A stretch of 64,000 bases of DNA from Enterobacter sp. 10-1 (lineage in GTDB: Bacteria; Pseudomonadota; Gammaproteobacteria; Enterobacterales; Enterobacteriaceae): the NCBI GenBank assembly GCA_002270295.1, contig NISF01000004.1:124001-188000 (forward strand), written 5' to 3'. Positions within the stretch are counted from its first letter, which is position 1; the number at the start of each line of letters is the position of its first letter. Below the pieces are notes generated by a model. It made no database searches and was not told where the DNA came from. It saw only the letters and a list, made by a program, of their open reading frames with translations. The translations under genes were made by a program, and so were the position numbers. Positions 1 through 9,411 of this stretch are shown one piece after another.

Positions 1-30
1 GGAGCGGAACAGGTCTCCTGAGCCCAATAA

Positions 31-54
31 CGCCCGGTATATACCGGGCGTTTT
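31..54 (+). terminator. Intrinsic terminator of the gene left of the window
   Basis: A perfect inverted repeat (CGCCCGGTAT / ATACCGGGCG) is followed by four T residues. It lies just upstream of dgcQ and must end a transcript entering from the left edge. Confidence 0.75.
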
Positions 55-113
55 GTCATGGTATGGCCTGTCTTTCCGACAGGGAGCGTTGATGATTGCA
101 CTGCGAGAGAACG

Positions 114-1781
114 ATGAATAAGCCGCTGTGGGTGAGAAAACTTCGCCGCTTTTCGAGCCCTGGACATGTGGTAAATTTTTGTTTTGTTGCGGTGCTGTTC
201 TTTTCCACGCTGCTGATATGGCGAGAAATAATGGTGCTGGAGGAGGCGTATGTCGATAACCAGCGCAACAATCTGGCAAACGTCGCCCATGAAATGGATG
301 GCCTGCTGCAGTTTAATATCGACCGGATGATCTTTTTCCGCAACGGGATGCAGTCGGCGCTGGAAACGCCGTTAGATTTTACGATCCTGCGTAATGCCGA
401 GCAGGAGTATATGAGCAGGCGCCATGAAGCGATCTGGTCGGTGGCGCTACACAACCGGCGTACGCTGCCGGTCTACGGCGTGTCCGATGCTTTTGTCGAC
501 AAAGCTAATACCCTGTCCCGCGACAACCCCCTTTCCGGCAACGAGCTGATGGCCACGCTTGAGCTGGGCTATCTGCTGCGCCTGACCAATAATAACCGCG
601 GCTTCACCGAGCGTATGCTGTATGTGTCGCGCAGCGGCTTTTTTATCAGCACGGAAACGCTAAAAAACACCGCCCAGGCGCTGGAGCGGTATAGCGATGC
701 CACCCGCTCCCCGTGGTTTACCCGCCAGGCCCAGCGGACCAATCCCGGGCGCGGCGTGGTTTGGCAAACCTTTCCTGAGGAGGGGGCGCTGCGCGATGCC
801 CAGGTGGTGACGGCTTCCGTACCGCTGGATTTCCGCCACTACTGGCACGGCGTGCTGGCTATGGACTTCTCCGTTCGCGAAATGAAGGCCTTTCTGGTGA
901 GCGCGGCAAAGGGCGGGCAGGACGGCGAGTATCAGCTGTATGACAACCGGCTGAACCTGATTGCCTCTTCCGCGCCGGGAACGGTGCTCACGCTGCTCTC
1001 GCCCCGCGAGCAGGAGATGCTGAGCTACGCCTTCTCGCATGACAACGAAGGCGGCATGCGCCTGCTAACCCGCTACATCAGCTGGGAAAAACTGCATAAT
1101 TTTGATGGCGTCCTGCTGCGTATCCACACCCTGCAGGAAGGAGTCCGCGGTGAATTCGGATCGATTACCATCGCGTTGATGCTGATGTGGCTGCTCTTTA
1201 CCTCAATGCTGATAATCTCCTGGCTGGTTATTCTGCGCATGGTGCGCAATATGAGCGTGCTGCAAAAGTCGCTGGAGTGGCAAGCCTGGCACGATGCCCT
1301 AACGCGGCTGTTAAACCGCGGGGCATTGTTTGCAAGAGCTATTGCCGCGGCCGGTGAGTGCGAGCGCGGGAGGCGCCCGTTGGCGGTGATCCAGCTCGAT
1401 CTGGATTACTTCAAGCGGGTTAACGACCTGCACGGCCATCAGTCCGGCGATCGGGTGCTGTCTCTGGTCGCCGGTACGATAGCCTGCAACATCCGCGAAG
1501 GCGATCTCGCCGGGCGCGTGGGCGGGGAGGAGTTTTGCGTGGTTATGCCTGATACCACGCTGCAGGAGGCGGCTGCGATAGCGGAGCGTATCCGCATTCG
1601 CATTAACAGCCGCGAAATACTGCTCTGCGACAACACGAGCCTGCGTATCAGCGCCTCGCTGGGCGTCAGCTGCAGCGAGGATTCCGCGGAGGCTAACTTT
1701 GAAAACCTGCAGTCGATTGCCGATCGCCGGCTCTATCTTGCGAAACAGAACGGCCGAAACCAGGTCTGTTTTGCGGGATAG
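114..1781 (+). CDS. dgcQ: Membrane-bound diguanylate cyclase DgcQ (YedQ)
   Basis: Inner-membrane enzyme that makes cyclic di-GMP from two GTP. The protein has an N-terminal membrane segment (about residues 20-40), a large periplasmic sensory region, a second membrane segment near 360-380, and a C-terminal GGDEF domain. The active-site motif reads GGEEF at about residues 470-474, and an RxxD product-inhibition site (REGD, about 461-464) lies five residues before it, so catalysis and feedback inhibition both look intact. The sequence closely follows E. coli YedQ over its full length. I chose the ATG at 114 (555 aa), which has GAGAGA upstream; an in-frame TTG at 96 would add six residues and cannot be excluded. 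In E. coli this family member is linked to cellulose and biofilm control. Confidence 0.93.
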   Translation: MNKPLWVRKLRRFSSPGHVVNFCFVAVLFFSTLLIWREIMVLEEAYVDNQRNNLANVAHEMDGLLQFNIDRMIFFRNGMQSALETPLDFTILRNAEQEYMSRRHEAIWSVALHNRRTLPVYGVSDAFVDKANTLSRDNPLSGNELMATLELGYLLRLTNNNRGFTERMLYVSRSGFFISTETLKNTAQALERYSDATRSPWFTRQAQRTNPGRGVVWQTFPEEGALRDAQVVTASVPLDFRHYWHGVLAMDFSVREMKAFLVSAAKGGQDGEYQLYDNRLNLIASSAPGTVLTLLSPREQEMLSYAFSHDNEGGMRLLTRYISWEKLHNFDGVLLRIHTLQEGVRGEFGSITIALMLMWLLFTSMLIISWLVILRMVRNMSVLQKSLEWQAWHDALTRLLNRGALFARAIAAAGECERGRRPLAVIQLDLDYFKRVNDLHGHQSGDRVLSLVAGTIACNIREGDLAGRVGGEEFCVVMPDTTLQEAAAIAERIRIRINSREILLCDNTSLRISASLGVSCSEDSAEANFENLQSIADRRLYLAKQNGRNQVCFAG

Positions 1782-1976
1782 GCGTCCGGGTCTGGCCATC
1801 GTTATCCGGTTGCGGCGGCACGATCATCTCCTGATATGGGATTTTTCTTAAAAGAGGGGGCGGGGTTAAACGTGACTCATGGCGCAGCGATATCGACGAA
1901 GCCTTCTGCCGCCTGGGTTATTCAACGCCCTGACGTCATTGGCCACATTTCTCAATTATTTACTTCATCAATAGCT

Positions 1977-2004
1977 CTTGTCATACAAAATAATTGAGGA
2001 TAAT
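1977..2004 (+). promoter_or_regulatory. Promoter of dsrA
   Basis: A -35-like CTTGTC (1977-1982) and a -10 GATAAT (1999-2004) are separated by 16 bp and place the start of transcription near 2011, where similarity to E. coli DsrA begins. Confidence 0.6.
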
Positions 2005-2010
2005 GTTTTC

Positions 2011-2099
2011 CACGCATCGGATCTCCCGGTGTAACGAATTTTCAAGTGCTTCTTGCATTAGCAAGTTTCATCCCGACTCCTGCGAGTCGGGATTTTTTT
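2011..2099 (+). ncRNA. dsrA: DsrA small regulatory RNA
   Basis: About 89 nt that align with E. coli DsrA over the whole length. The first stem-loop is present, the central segment GTAACGAATTTT and AAGTGCTTCTTGCAT (the parts that pair with rpoS and hns mRNAs in E. coli) is nearly unchanged, and the 3' end is a terminator ATCCCGAC...GTCGGGAT followed by seven T. The terminator loop differs from E. coli while its stem is kept. DsrA is an Hfq-binding RNA that activates rpoS translation at low temperature and represses hns. It sits beside yodD, dsrB and rcsA as in E. coli. Confidence 0.93.
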
Positions 2100-2108
2100 C
2101 GCCTGCGC

Positions 2109-2333
2109 CTAGCGGTTGACTTCGGTGACGCTAAAGTCATGGATATCGAGCTCAAAGGCTTCCGCTAGTTCACGCCAGGTATGGTAATCGCGACCATCAA
2201 TGCTCACATGATGGGGATCGTCGCGGGTGCGCTGCACTTCACTTTCGCTAATCTCATTAATTGCCGCCAGCAGGGCGTCAACATTGACGTTGCCCCCGCC
2301 GCTACCCGAACTGCTCTCTTTGGCGGATTTCAT
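2109..2333 (-). CDS. yodD: Small stress-induced protein YodD
   Basis: 74-aa protein matching E. coli YodD, with near identity in the C-terminal half (HTWRELAEAFELDIHDFS). The biochemical function is unknown; in E. coli it is induced by peroxide and acid stress. A longer reading to 2420 exists, but the start at 2333 (ATGAAATCCGCC on the minus strand) gives the family length and follows a sigma-S-like -10 by a normal leader. A serine/glycine stretch (SSSGSGGG, residues 7-14) is the main departure from the E. coli protein. It is divergent from dsrB. Confidence 0.88.
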   Translation of the reverse strand: MKSAKESSSGSGGGNVNVDALLAAINEISESEVQRTRDDPHHVSIDGRDYHTWRELAEAFELDIHDFSVTEVNR

Positions 2334-2369
2334 CTTCGCTACCTCGCTTGGCTCCGACAGTGCCTCTTC

Positions 2370-2377
2370 AAGTATAG
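2370..2377 (-). promoter_or_regulatory. Sigma-S-type -10 element upstream of yodD
   Basis: On the minus strand the sequence CTATACTT, an exact match to the core of the sigma-S -10 consensus, lies 37 nt upstream of the yodD start codon. Confidence 0.55.
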
Positions 2378-2433
2378 ACGGTCTATAAAAACAGCGCTCG
2401 TCGGGCGGGACGCTGCGCATCTGGCGGTTTTGT

Positions 2434-2441
2434 TCTACACT
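2434..2441 (+). promoter_or_regulatory. Sigma-S-like -10 element upstream of dsrB
   Basis: TCTACACT lies 26 nt before the dsrB ATG. It resembles the extended sigma-S -10 (TCTAYACT), and dsrB in E. coli is reported to depend on sigma-S. Confidence 0.45.
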
Positions 2442-2454
2442 GGCTCAAAAATAG

Positions 2455-2655
<201 letters not shown>

Positions 2656-2670
2656 CGTGCTAAAAATCAA

Positions 2671-2694
2671 AACTGGCGGTTGTTGCCGCCAGTT
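2671..2694. terminator. Bidirectional terminator between dsrB and rcsA
   Basis: Nine-bp stem AACTGGCGG / CCGCCAGTT with a six-base loop, followed by CTTTT on the plus strand and preceded by TAAAAATC, which gives a U run on the minus strand. It serves both convergent genes. Confidence 0.8.
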
Positions 2695-2697
2695 CTT

Positions 2698-3321
2698 TTA
2701 CCGCATGTTGACGTAAATTCCTGAAGTAATGTTTTCCGTCAGACGGACAATATGGTAAATCACCTGTTTATTGTGGGTCTGGATTTTCTTTTTAATATTG
2801 CCTTTGTGCGATGATACGGTCTTCGCCTTGATGTTCATCTGCGTCGATATTTGCGATGTCCCGTGTCCGGCCATCCACATTTGCAGCATATTTGATTCGG
2901 CCCGGCTTAATGACAGCGTTGGTATATTGATCCGTCCGGCGCTGAATCGATCGTATTTCAGATGATTACCCAGAATATCATCAAGGTCTTTTGGCGTAAG
3001 CGATTTCGAGCTAATAAGTAAATTTTTGCGCACCAGCAGATAGTGGTCAAAATGAACGTTAGCCAGCGCCATAAAGATGACAAATAGCGTGCCGGGATAC
3101 TCCGTAATGATTTGCCGGATTAGCTGATTACTATCTTCGCGATGAATAAAGCAATCTTCGTTGAGAAACACCACCTCCGGGCGGGACGATTCACAGCTCT
3201 CTTTCAGGCTTACCGCCGTATCTACTTCTCTGATGTCACGTTTTCTTATTCCTCTGCTTGTCAGATACCCGGTTAATCCCAGTCGGGTATAGCTGCACAA
3301 ATCCATGATAATCGTTGACAT
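2698..3321 (-). CDS. rcsA: RcsA, capsule synthesis co-activator
   Basis: 207-aa LuxR/FixJ-type regulator, the usual RcsA length. RcsA forms a heterodimer with phosphorylated RcsB and binds the RcsAB box to activate capsule (cps/wca) genes. The C-terminal helix-turn-helix is visible around residues 130-195 ([18 protein letters not shown]...[15 protein letters not shown]). The N-terminal half is a degenerate receiver-like domain without the acidic pocket, as expected. The gene is richer in A+T than its neighbours, typical for this H-NS/Lon-controlled gene. In Klebsiella it strongly influences capsule production. Confidence 0.95.
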   Translation of the reverse strand: MSTIIMDLCSYTRLGLTGYLTSRGIRKRDIREVDTAVSLKESCESSRPEVVFLNEDCFIHREDSNQLIRQIITEYPGTLFVIFMALANVHFDHYLLVRKNLLISSKSLTPKDLDDILGNHLKYDRFSAGRINIPTLSLSRAESNMLQMWMAGHGTSQISTQMNIKAKTVSSHKGNIKKKIQTHNKQVIYHIVRLTENITSGIYVNMR

Positions 3322-3803
3322 GACCCATCCTCAATCAACACGTAACGATAATTCATCCCTCGCCGGTAAGCGCGATGAAGTCCATTTAAGTGGGTAATAA
3401 AACAAGGTACAGTGTTGAAACCATTAAGTAACCTGAACTATTCCGTAATATTGCCTATAATTTGCCAGGAATACTCCCAAAGTAAAGGCGTGCATCATGT
3501 TACGTCAGAGAATTAAAAGCAAAAACTTCCAGTTACAGATATGGTTGGCGGCCATGAGTTATTCTTTTTTCAGATTTTCCTTATACTGGCTGGATAAATT
3601 CTCACCTCACCAATATGCCCGTTTCATCAAAAATATTAATTAATGTCTGAATAAACCACGCCGCCATTTAGCGACCCGAGCGATCGGCGTGGATTGACGG
3701 CCGCTGAGCGCGGGTGTCGGACACCGCTTTTCGTTCGCTGCAAGAGAGGTGGCAGCCTTAACGCTTTAATGCCACAATACTTTTTTATCGGTGTGTGGGA
3801 TGA
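3322..3803. other. A+T-rich gap between rcsA and yedD
   Basis: 482 bp holding the rcsA upstream region, one possible 48-aa reading frame (3497-3643) and a plausible plus-strand -10 (TATAAT, 3456-3461). The ATTCC at 3440-3444 could be half of an RcsAB box, but the other half is poor. In E. coli the flagellar genes fliE-fliR lie in this interval; no trace of them is visible here. Confidence 0.6.
3497..3643 (+). CDS. Possible 48-aa basic, aromatic small protein
   Basis: Open frame from ATG 3497 to TAA 3641-3643. The peptide is basic and rich in aromatic residues (IWLAAMSYSFFRFSLYWLDKF), which could form one amphipathic or membrane-associated helix. A TATAAT hexamer lies about 35 nt upstream of the start; the ribosome binding site is weak (AAAGG). 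I do not recognise a family. It may be a real small protein upstream of rcsA, or chance in A+T-rich DNA. Confidence 0.35.
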   Translation: MLRQRIKSKNFQLQIWLAAMSYSFFRFSLYWLDKFSPHQYARFIKNIN

Positions 3804-3806
3804 ATG

Positions 3807-4223
3807 ATGAAAAAGATAGTAATTGCTGGCGCGCTGTTGACTCTCGCCGGATGCGTTCAGGTAGATAATTATAACGAGGTTGTCAAAGCGCCGGCGCCCG
3901 CCGGGTTAGAGGGATACTGGCAATCGAAAGGCCCGCAGAGCGAAATGATGAGCCCGGATGCGATTGCCAGCCTGATTGTGACCAAAGATGGCGATACCCT
4001 CGATTGCCGTCAGTGGCAGCGGGTTATCGCCACGCCGGGTAAATTAATGCAGCGTGACGAGCAGGTTTACAACGTCACGTCAGGTCTGGATATCTACCCT
4101 ATAGAACGTTCTGGCAATAGCCTGCAATACGATCGCATGACCCTGACCCGCGTCGACCGCCTGACCCCTGAGTGTGAGCAGGCGTGGAATAAAGCCGCCG
4201 CCGCGACGAAAAGCGCGCGCTGA
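3807..4223 (+). CDS. yedD: YedD lipoprotein
   Basis: 138-aa lipoprotein matching E. coli YedD. A short signal peptide ends in the lipobox LAGC (cysteine at about residue 15). The most conserved stretch is SLIVTKDGDTLDCRQWQRVIATPGK, split here around residues 60-85. The function is unknown. There are two tandem ATGs (3804, 3807); I chose the second because it gives the standard MKK start with GGGA six bases upstream. It converges on amyA across a hairpin. Confidence 0.9.
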   Translation: MKKIVIAGALLTLAGCVQVDNYNEVVKAPAPAGLEGYWQSKGPQSEMMSPDAIASLIVTKDGDTLDCRQWQRVIATPGKLMQRDEQVYNVTSGLDIYPIERSGNSLQYDRMTLTRVDRLTPECEQAWNKAAAATKSAR

Positions 4224-4231
4224 GGCATCGA

Positions 4232-4255
4232 CGGGCTGGCAGCGCGTCCAGCCCG
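4232..4255. terminator. Hairpin between yedD and amyA
   Basis: CGGGCTGG / CCAGCCCG stem with an eight-base loop between two convergent stop codons. There is no clear T run on either side, so termination is likely but inefficient. Confidence 0.4.
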
Positions 4256-4270
4256 CGATATTTACCTGAT

Positions 4271-5758
4271 TTATAACGTCTCTTCGATAACCCACACGCT
4301 GACGCTCCCGCCGCTGCAGGTAAACGTAGCGCAGCCTTCGTCGTCGGTTTCTACCAGCCCTTGCTGGTTGCCGAGAAAATCCTTCCAGCGCTTATTGCCG
4401 TAATTGGCGCCAAGAGTCAGCGATTTTTCACCGTCATCGCCGTTCGACAGCACCACCACGCATCCCGGATCGTCATCGGTACCGCTGCGGCTGAAGGCGA
4501 TGCAGTTCGGATGATCGAACCACAGCGTCTGCACGCCGTGGGCAAAGCGCTGGCGGGCATCAATCAGCTCATGCAGCTGTTCGATCACCGGCATCTCGAT
4601 TGCGTAAGTCTGGCCATCTCCGCCGGTATCTTCATAGCTGGCGCCGAAGAGGTCGGCGTAAAAGACCGACGGCACGCCGTTCTCGCGCAGCAGAATAAGC
4701 GCATAGGCCAGCGGTTTAAACCACGGCTCAACCGGCGCCTCCAGCGCCTGCAGCGGCTGCGTGTCGTGGTTGGTCACCAGGGTGACGGCGTGGAAAGGAT
4801 CGGCTTCAACCAGCGTGCCGCTAAAGATCTGGCTCATATCGTAATCGCGGCCCTGGCGCGAGGCCTCGTGAAACTTCATCTGCAGAGGGGCGTCAAACAG
4901 CAGCGTATTGCCGTCAACCATCGCAATATACTGCTGCAGCTTTTCGACTTCGTGCGACCAGTATTCCGCCACGATAAACAGCGGCTTTGTCGCCACCTCC
5001 TGAACGTGATCGATCCACTCCTTATAGAACCAGGCCGGAATATGCTTCACCGCATCGAGGCGAAAACCGTCGCAGCCGGTCTGCTCCATCACCCAGCGCG
5101 CCCAGTACTTGAGCTCCTCGGTAACCGCATGATTGCGGAAATCGATATTTTCGCCCATCAGGTAGTCGAAGTTGCCCATCTCATCATCGACCTGCTCGTT
5201 CCAGCCTTCGCCGGTATAGTCGTTAACGATTTTAAAAACGCCGTCTTCGTCCGGGTTTTCAATATGATCGATGCCGCTAAAGCATTTGTAATCCCAGACG
5301 AACTGCGAATATTTACCGCCGCGGACCGGGAAGTCGTAGCGGGTCCAGGCCTCGCACTCCACGACCTCTTCGGCTATTTGCGTGCGGTCCTGCTCGTCCA
5401 CCCGCTGAACGCGGATGCTCTCTTTTTTATCGGCGCCCATTTTATGGTTGACCACCACGTCGAGCAGGACGGCGATGTCGTGCTGTCGTAGCGCGGCGAT
5501 GGCCGCCAGCAGCTGCGCCTTATCGCCGTATTTGGTGGCGATGGAGCCCTTTTGATCGAACTCGCCAAGGTCAAAAAGGTCGTAGCTGTCATAGCCGACG
5601 GAGTAGCCGCCGGAAGCGCCTTTATAAGCGGGAGGGAGCCAAATCATATTGACGCCGATTTCGTTCAGGTTAGGTGCCAGCGCCTCAACTTCACGCCACA
5701 ACTCGCCGCCGGTGGGGTAATACCAGTGAAAGCACTGCAATAACGTGGGGTTTTTCAT
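4271..5758 (-). CDS. amyA: Cytoplasmic alpha-amylase AmyA
   Basis: 495-aa GH13 alpha-amylase (EC 3.2.1.1) that hydrolyses alpha-1,4 glucan and maltodextrin in the cytoplasm. It has the four family motifs in order: DVVVNH (region I), [11 protein letters not shown] with the nucleophile Asp (II), the general acid Glu in FIVAEYW (III), and VTNHDTQP (IV). There is no signal peptide, consistent with the cytoplasmic E. coli enzyme of the same length. I set the start at [12 protein letters not shown] (5758), as in E. coli; an upstream extension to 5815 is open but unsupported. In E. coli it abuts the flagellar fliD-fliT genes; here its upstream neighbour is tcyJ. Confidence 0.95.
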   Translation of the reverse strand: MKNPTLLQCFHWYYPTGGELWREVEALAPNLNEIGVNMIWLPPAYKGASGGYSVGYDSYDLFDLGEFDQKGSIATKYGDKAQLLAAIAALRQHDIAVLLDVVVNHKMGADKKESIRVQRVDEQDRTQIAEEVVECEAWTRYDFPVRGGKYSQFVWDYKCFSGIDHIENPDEDGVFKIVNDYTGEGWNEQVDDEMGNFDYLMGENIDFRNHAVTEELKYWARWVMEQTGCDGFRLDAVKHIPAWFYKEWIDHVQEVATKPLFIVAEYWSHEVEKLQQYIAMVDGNTLLFDAPLQMKFHEASRQGRDYDMSQIFSGTLVEADPFHAVTLVTNHDTQPLQALEAPVEPWFKPLAYALILLRENGVPSVFYADLFGASYEDTGGDGQTYAIEMPVIEQLHELIDARQRFAHGVQTLWFDHPNCIAFSRSGTDDDPGCVVVLSNGDDGEKSLTLGANYGNKRWKDFLGNQQGLVETDDEGCATFTCSGGSVSVWVIEETL

Positions 5759-5958
5759 CTTCCGTGCTCCAGACGTCATCAAGCTGACTCTTGCAGTATG
5801 AGAGATCTCCAGCAAATACGATCAATTTTGCGCGCGTTTTTCACTATGCCATAAACGGTATCGTATATAATAAATTGGAATAAGATGTAGCGGATAGATG
5901 TTGGTTCGTGAGGATAAACGCCTTACACTACAAAAAAATATCACTCTGTGGGGTCTCT

Positions 5959-6759
5959 ATGAAATTAGCACTTCTGGGCCGCCATGCGCTGATGGGCGCA
6001 ATGGCTGTGGTTTTGATGACTGGCGTTAGCGTAAAAACGTTCGCAGCAGAAAACCTGTTTAACCAAATTAAAGAGCGCGGCACGCTGCGCGTGGGTCTGG
6101 AAGGCACCTATCCTCCGTTCAGCTATCAGGGTGATGACGGCAAGCTGACCGGTTTTGAGGTCGATTTTGCCAGCGAGCTGGCTAAGCATCTGGGCGTGAA
6201 GGCCGACCTCAAACCGACCAAATGGGACGGGATGCTGGCGTCGCTGGATTCCAAACGCATTGACGTGGTTATTAACCAGGTGACCATTTCCGACCAGCGC
6301 AAGAAAAAATATGACTTCTCCACCCCGTATACCGTTTCTGGCGTTCAGGCGCTGGTGAAAAAGGGCAATGAAGGCGCTATCAAAACGGCGGCCGATCTGA
6401 AAGGCAAAAAAGTCGGCGTGGGCCTGGGCACCAACTACGAAGAGTGGCTGCGCCAGAACGTGCAGGGCGTGGATATCCGCACCTATGATGACGACCCGAC
6501 TAAATACCAGGATCTGCGCGTAGGCCGTATCGACGCTATTCTGGTCGATCGTCTGGCGGCGCTGGATCTGGTGAAGAAAACGGGTAATACCCTGGCCGTC
6601 ACCGGCGAAGCGTTCTCGCGCCAGGAGTCCGGCGTAGCGCTGCGTAAAGGTAATGAAGACCTGCTGAAAGCGGTGGATGATGCCATTGCCGACATGCAGA
6701 AAGATGGCAGCCTGAAAGCGCTGTCGGAAAAATGGTTTGGCGCTGACGTGACGAAATAA
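5959..6759 (+). CDS. tcyJ: L-cystine-binding periplasmic protein TcyJ (FliY)
   Basis: 266-aa solute-binding protein of the polar amino acid ABC family, the same length as in E. coli. A signal peptide ends at ...VKTFAA-ENLF (about residue 29). The family signature GTLRVGLEGTYPPFSY and the middle GVGLGTNYEEWL are clear. It binds cystine (and related compounds such as diaminopimelate) and delivers it to TcyL/TcyN, encoded downstream. I set the start at ATG 5959, giving a normal signal peptide; the frame is open 51 nt further upstream. The old name fliY reflects adjacency to fliAZ, which are absent here. Confidence 0.95.
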   Translation: MKLALLGRHALMGAMAVVLMTGVSVKTFAAENLFNQIKERGTLRVGLEGTYPPFSYQGDDGKLTGFEVDFASELAKHLGVKADLKPTKWDGMLASLDSKRIDVVINQVTISDQRKKKYDFSTPYTVSGVQALVKKGNEGAIKTAADLKGKKVGVGLGTNYEEWLRQNVQGVDIRTYDDDPTKYQDLRVGRIDAILVDRLAALDLVKKTGNTLAVTGEAFSRQESGVALRKGNEDLLKAVDDAIADMQKDGSLKALSEKWFGADVTK

Positions 6760-6777
6760 CGGCCGGCGGTGAAAAAG

Positions 6778-6802
6778 GGCGCTCATGGTAGCGCCTTTTT
6801 TT
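6778..6802 (+). terminator. Terminator/attenuator after tcyJ
   Basis: GGCGCT / AGCGCC stem with a six-base loop and seven T. It lies between tcyJ and dcyD and probably lowers transcription of the downstream genes relative to the binding protein. Confidence 0.75.
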
Positions 6803-6894
6803 ATTTCGTCCGCAACTACGTGCATAATAAAGATAAAGGGCCTGTTTCATCAGGCTATTTTATGGGCCAGTTTGCCTGGAATAATAACGCCTGA

Positions 6895-7908
<1,014 letters not shown>

Positions 7909-7923
7909 AGCAGAACAAACAGA

Positions 7924-8592
7924 ATGCAAGAGAGTATCCAACTGGTTTTTGATTCCGCACCTTATCTCCTCAAGGGGGCGGTATTTACGCTACAGCTGAG
8001 CATCGGCGGCATGTTCTTTGGCCTGGTGCTGGGCTTTATCCTCGCGCTGATGCGAATGTCGCCCCTCTGGCCGGTAAAGTGGCTGGCGCGGGTCTACATT
8101 TCTATTTTCCGCGGCACGCCGCTGATCGCCCAGCTGTTTATGATTTACTACGGCCTGCCGCAGTTTGGCATTGAGCTGGATCCGGTTCCGGCGGCGATGA
8201 TTGGCCTGTCGCTCAATACCGCGGCGTACGCCGCCGAAACGCTGCGCGCGGCGATTGCTTCTATTGATAAAGGGCAGTGGGAAGCGGCGGCGAGCATCGG
8301 CATGACGCCGTGGCAAACCCTGCGCCGGGCGGTTCTGCCGCAGGCCGCGCGCGTCGCGCTGCCGCCGCTCTCCAACAGCTTTATCAGCCTGGTGAAAGAT
8401 ACTTCGCTGGCGGCGACTATTCAGGTACCGGAACTGTTCCGTCAGGCGCAGCTTATTACCTCCCGCACGCTGGAAGTTTTCACCATGTATCTGGCCGCAT
8501 CGCTGATTTACTGGGTGATGGCGACGGTGCTGTCGACGCTGCAAAACTATTTTGAAAATCAGCTTAATCGCCAGGAGCGTGATCCAAAATGA
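7924..8592 (+). CDS. tcyL: Cystine ABC transporter permease TcyL
   Basis: 222-aa inner-membrane permease of the HisM/GlnP family (E. coli YecS). About five membrane segments are visible, and the cytoplasmic coupling motif with EAA signature reads EAAASIGMTPWQTLRRAVLPQA (split here; near residues 120-141). It pairs with TcyN and the binding protein TcyJ. It starts 16 bp after dcyD and overlaps tcyN by 4 bp (ATGA), so all four genes are one operon. Confidence 0.95.
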   Translation: MQESIQLVFDSAPYLLKGAVFTLQLSIGGMFFGLVLGFILALMRMSPLWPVKWLARVYISIFRGTPLIAQLFMIYYGLPQFGIELDPVPAAMIGLSLNTAAYAAETLRAAIASIDKGQWEAAASIGMTPWQTLRRAVLPQAARVALPPLSNSFISLVKDTSLAATIQVPELFRQAQLITSRTLEVFTMYLAASLIYWVMATVLSTLQNYFENQLNRQERDPK

Positions 8593-9341
8593 GTGCCATT
8601 GAAGTCAAAAACCTGGTGAAAAAGTTCCACGGCCAGACGGTGCTGCACGGTATTGACCTGGAGGTGGCGGAGGGAGAAGTGGTGGCGATTATCGGCCCCA
8701 GCGGCTCTGGTAAAACGACCCTTCTGCGCAGCATCAACCTGCTGGAGCAGCCGGAAAGCGGCACCATTCGGGTCGGTGACGTCACTATCGATACCGCGCG
8801 CAGTCTCAGCCAGCAGAAGGGGCTGATTCGCCGTCTGCGCCAGCACGTCGGCTTCGTCTTCCAGAACTTCAACCTGTTCCCGCACCGCACGGTGATGGAG
8901 AACATCATCGAAGGGCCGGTTATCGTGAAGGGTGAAGATAAAAACGAATCCATCACCCGGGCGCGCGAACTGCTGGCGAAAGTTGGGCTGAGTGGGAAAG
9001 AGAATAGCTATCCGCGCCGTCTTTCCGGCGGCCAGCAGCAGCGCGTGGCGATTGCGCGCGCGCTGGCGATGCGTCCGGATGTCATTTTGTTTGATGAACC
9101 CACGTCGGCTCTGGACCCTGAACTGGTGGGCGAAGTGCTGAATACGATCCGTCAGCTGGCGCAGGAGAAGCGCACTATGGTTATCGTAACCCATGAAATG
9201 AGCTTTGCCCGCGATGTGGCCGACCGGGCTATCTTTATGGATCAGGGACGTATCGTCGAGCAGGGTGAGGCTAAGGCGCTGTTCGCCAATCCGCAGCAGC
9301 CGCGCACGCGGCAGTTCCTCGAAAAATTCCTGATGCAGTAA
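8589..9341 (+). CDS. tcyN: Cystine ABC transporter ATP-binding protein TcyN
   Basis: 250-aa ATPase (E. coli YecC). Walker [10 protein letters not shown] (about residues 34-42), Q-loop [10 protein letters not shown], signature [15 protein letters not shown], Walker [14 protein letters not shown] and the switch His in VTHEMSF are all present, so it should be active. It energises cystine uptake through TcyL. It is the last gene of the operon. Confidence 0.96.
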   Translation: MSAIEVKNLVKKFHGQTVLHGIDLEVAEGEVVAIIGPSGSGKTTLLRSINLLEQPESGTIRVGDVTIDTARSLSQQKGLIRRLRQHVGFVFQNFNLFPHRTVMENIIEGPVIVKGEDKNESITRARELLAKVGLSGKENSYPRRLSGGQQQRVAIARALAMRPDVILFDEPTSALDPELVGEVLNTIRQLAQEKRTMVIVTHEMSFARDVADRAIFMDQGRIVEQGEAKALFANPQQPRTRQFLEKFLMQ

Positions 9342-9343
9342 TG

Positions 9344-9362
9344 GCTACCGGCTTGCGGTAGC
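9344..9362. repeat. Hairpin downstream of tcyN
   Basis: Seven-bp stem GCTACCG / CGGTAGC with a five-base loop, starting three bases after the tcyN stop codon. It lacks a T run, so it is more likely an mRNA 3'-end stabiliser or Rho-assisted end. Confidence 0.5.
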
Positions 9363-9378
9363 TGAGCCCGGCGAAGAG

Positions 9379-9411
9379 GGCGGGAGCGACCAGATGACCG
9401 GCGCTCCCGCC
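9379..9411. repeat. Ten-bp perfect inverted repeat downstream of tcyN
   Basis: GGCGGGAGCG and CGCTCCCGCC are separated by 13 bases. It is a second stable hairpin close behind the first, again with no T run. Confidence 0.5.

Noticed and set aside
3433-3447. Possible RcsAB box upstream of rcsA (ending in ATTCCGT)
   Set aside because: Only one half of the TaAGaatATTCctA consensus is matched, so it is mentioned in the gap description but not called.
4361-5491. 376-codon plus-strand frame opposite amyA
   Set aside because: Antisense shadow; amyA has all GH13 motifs on the other strand.
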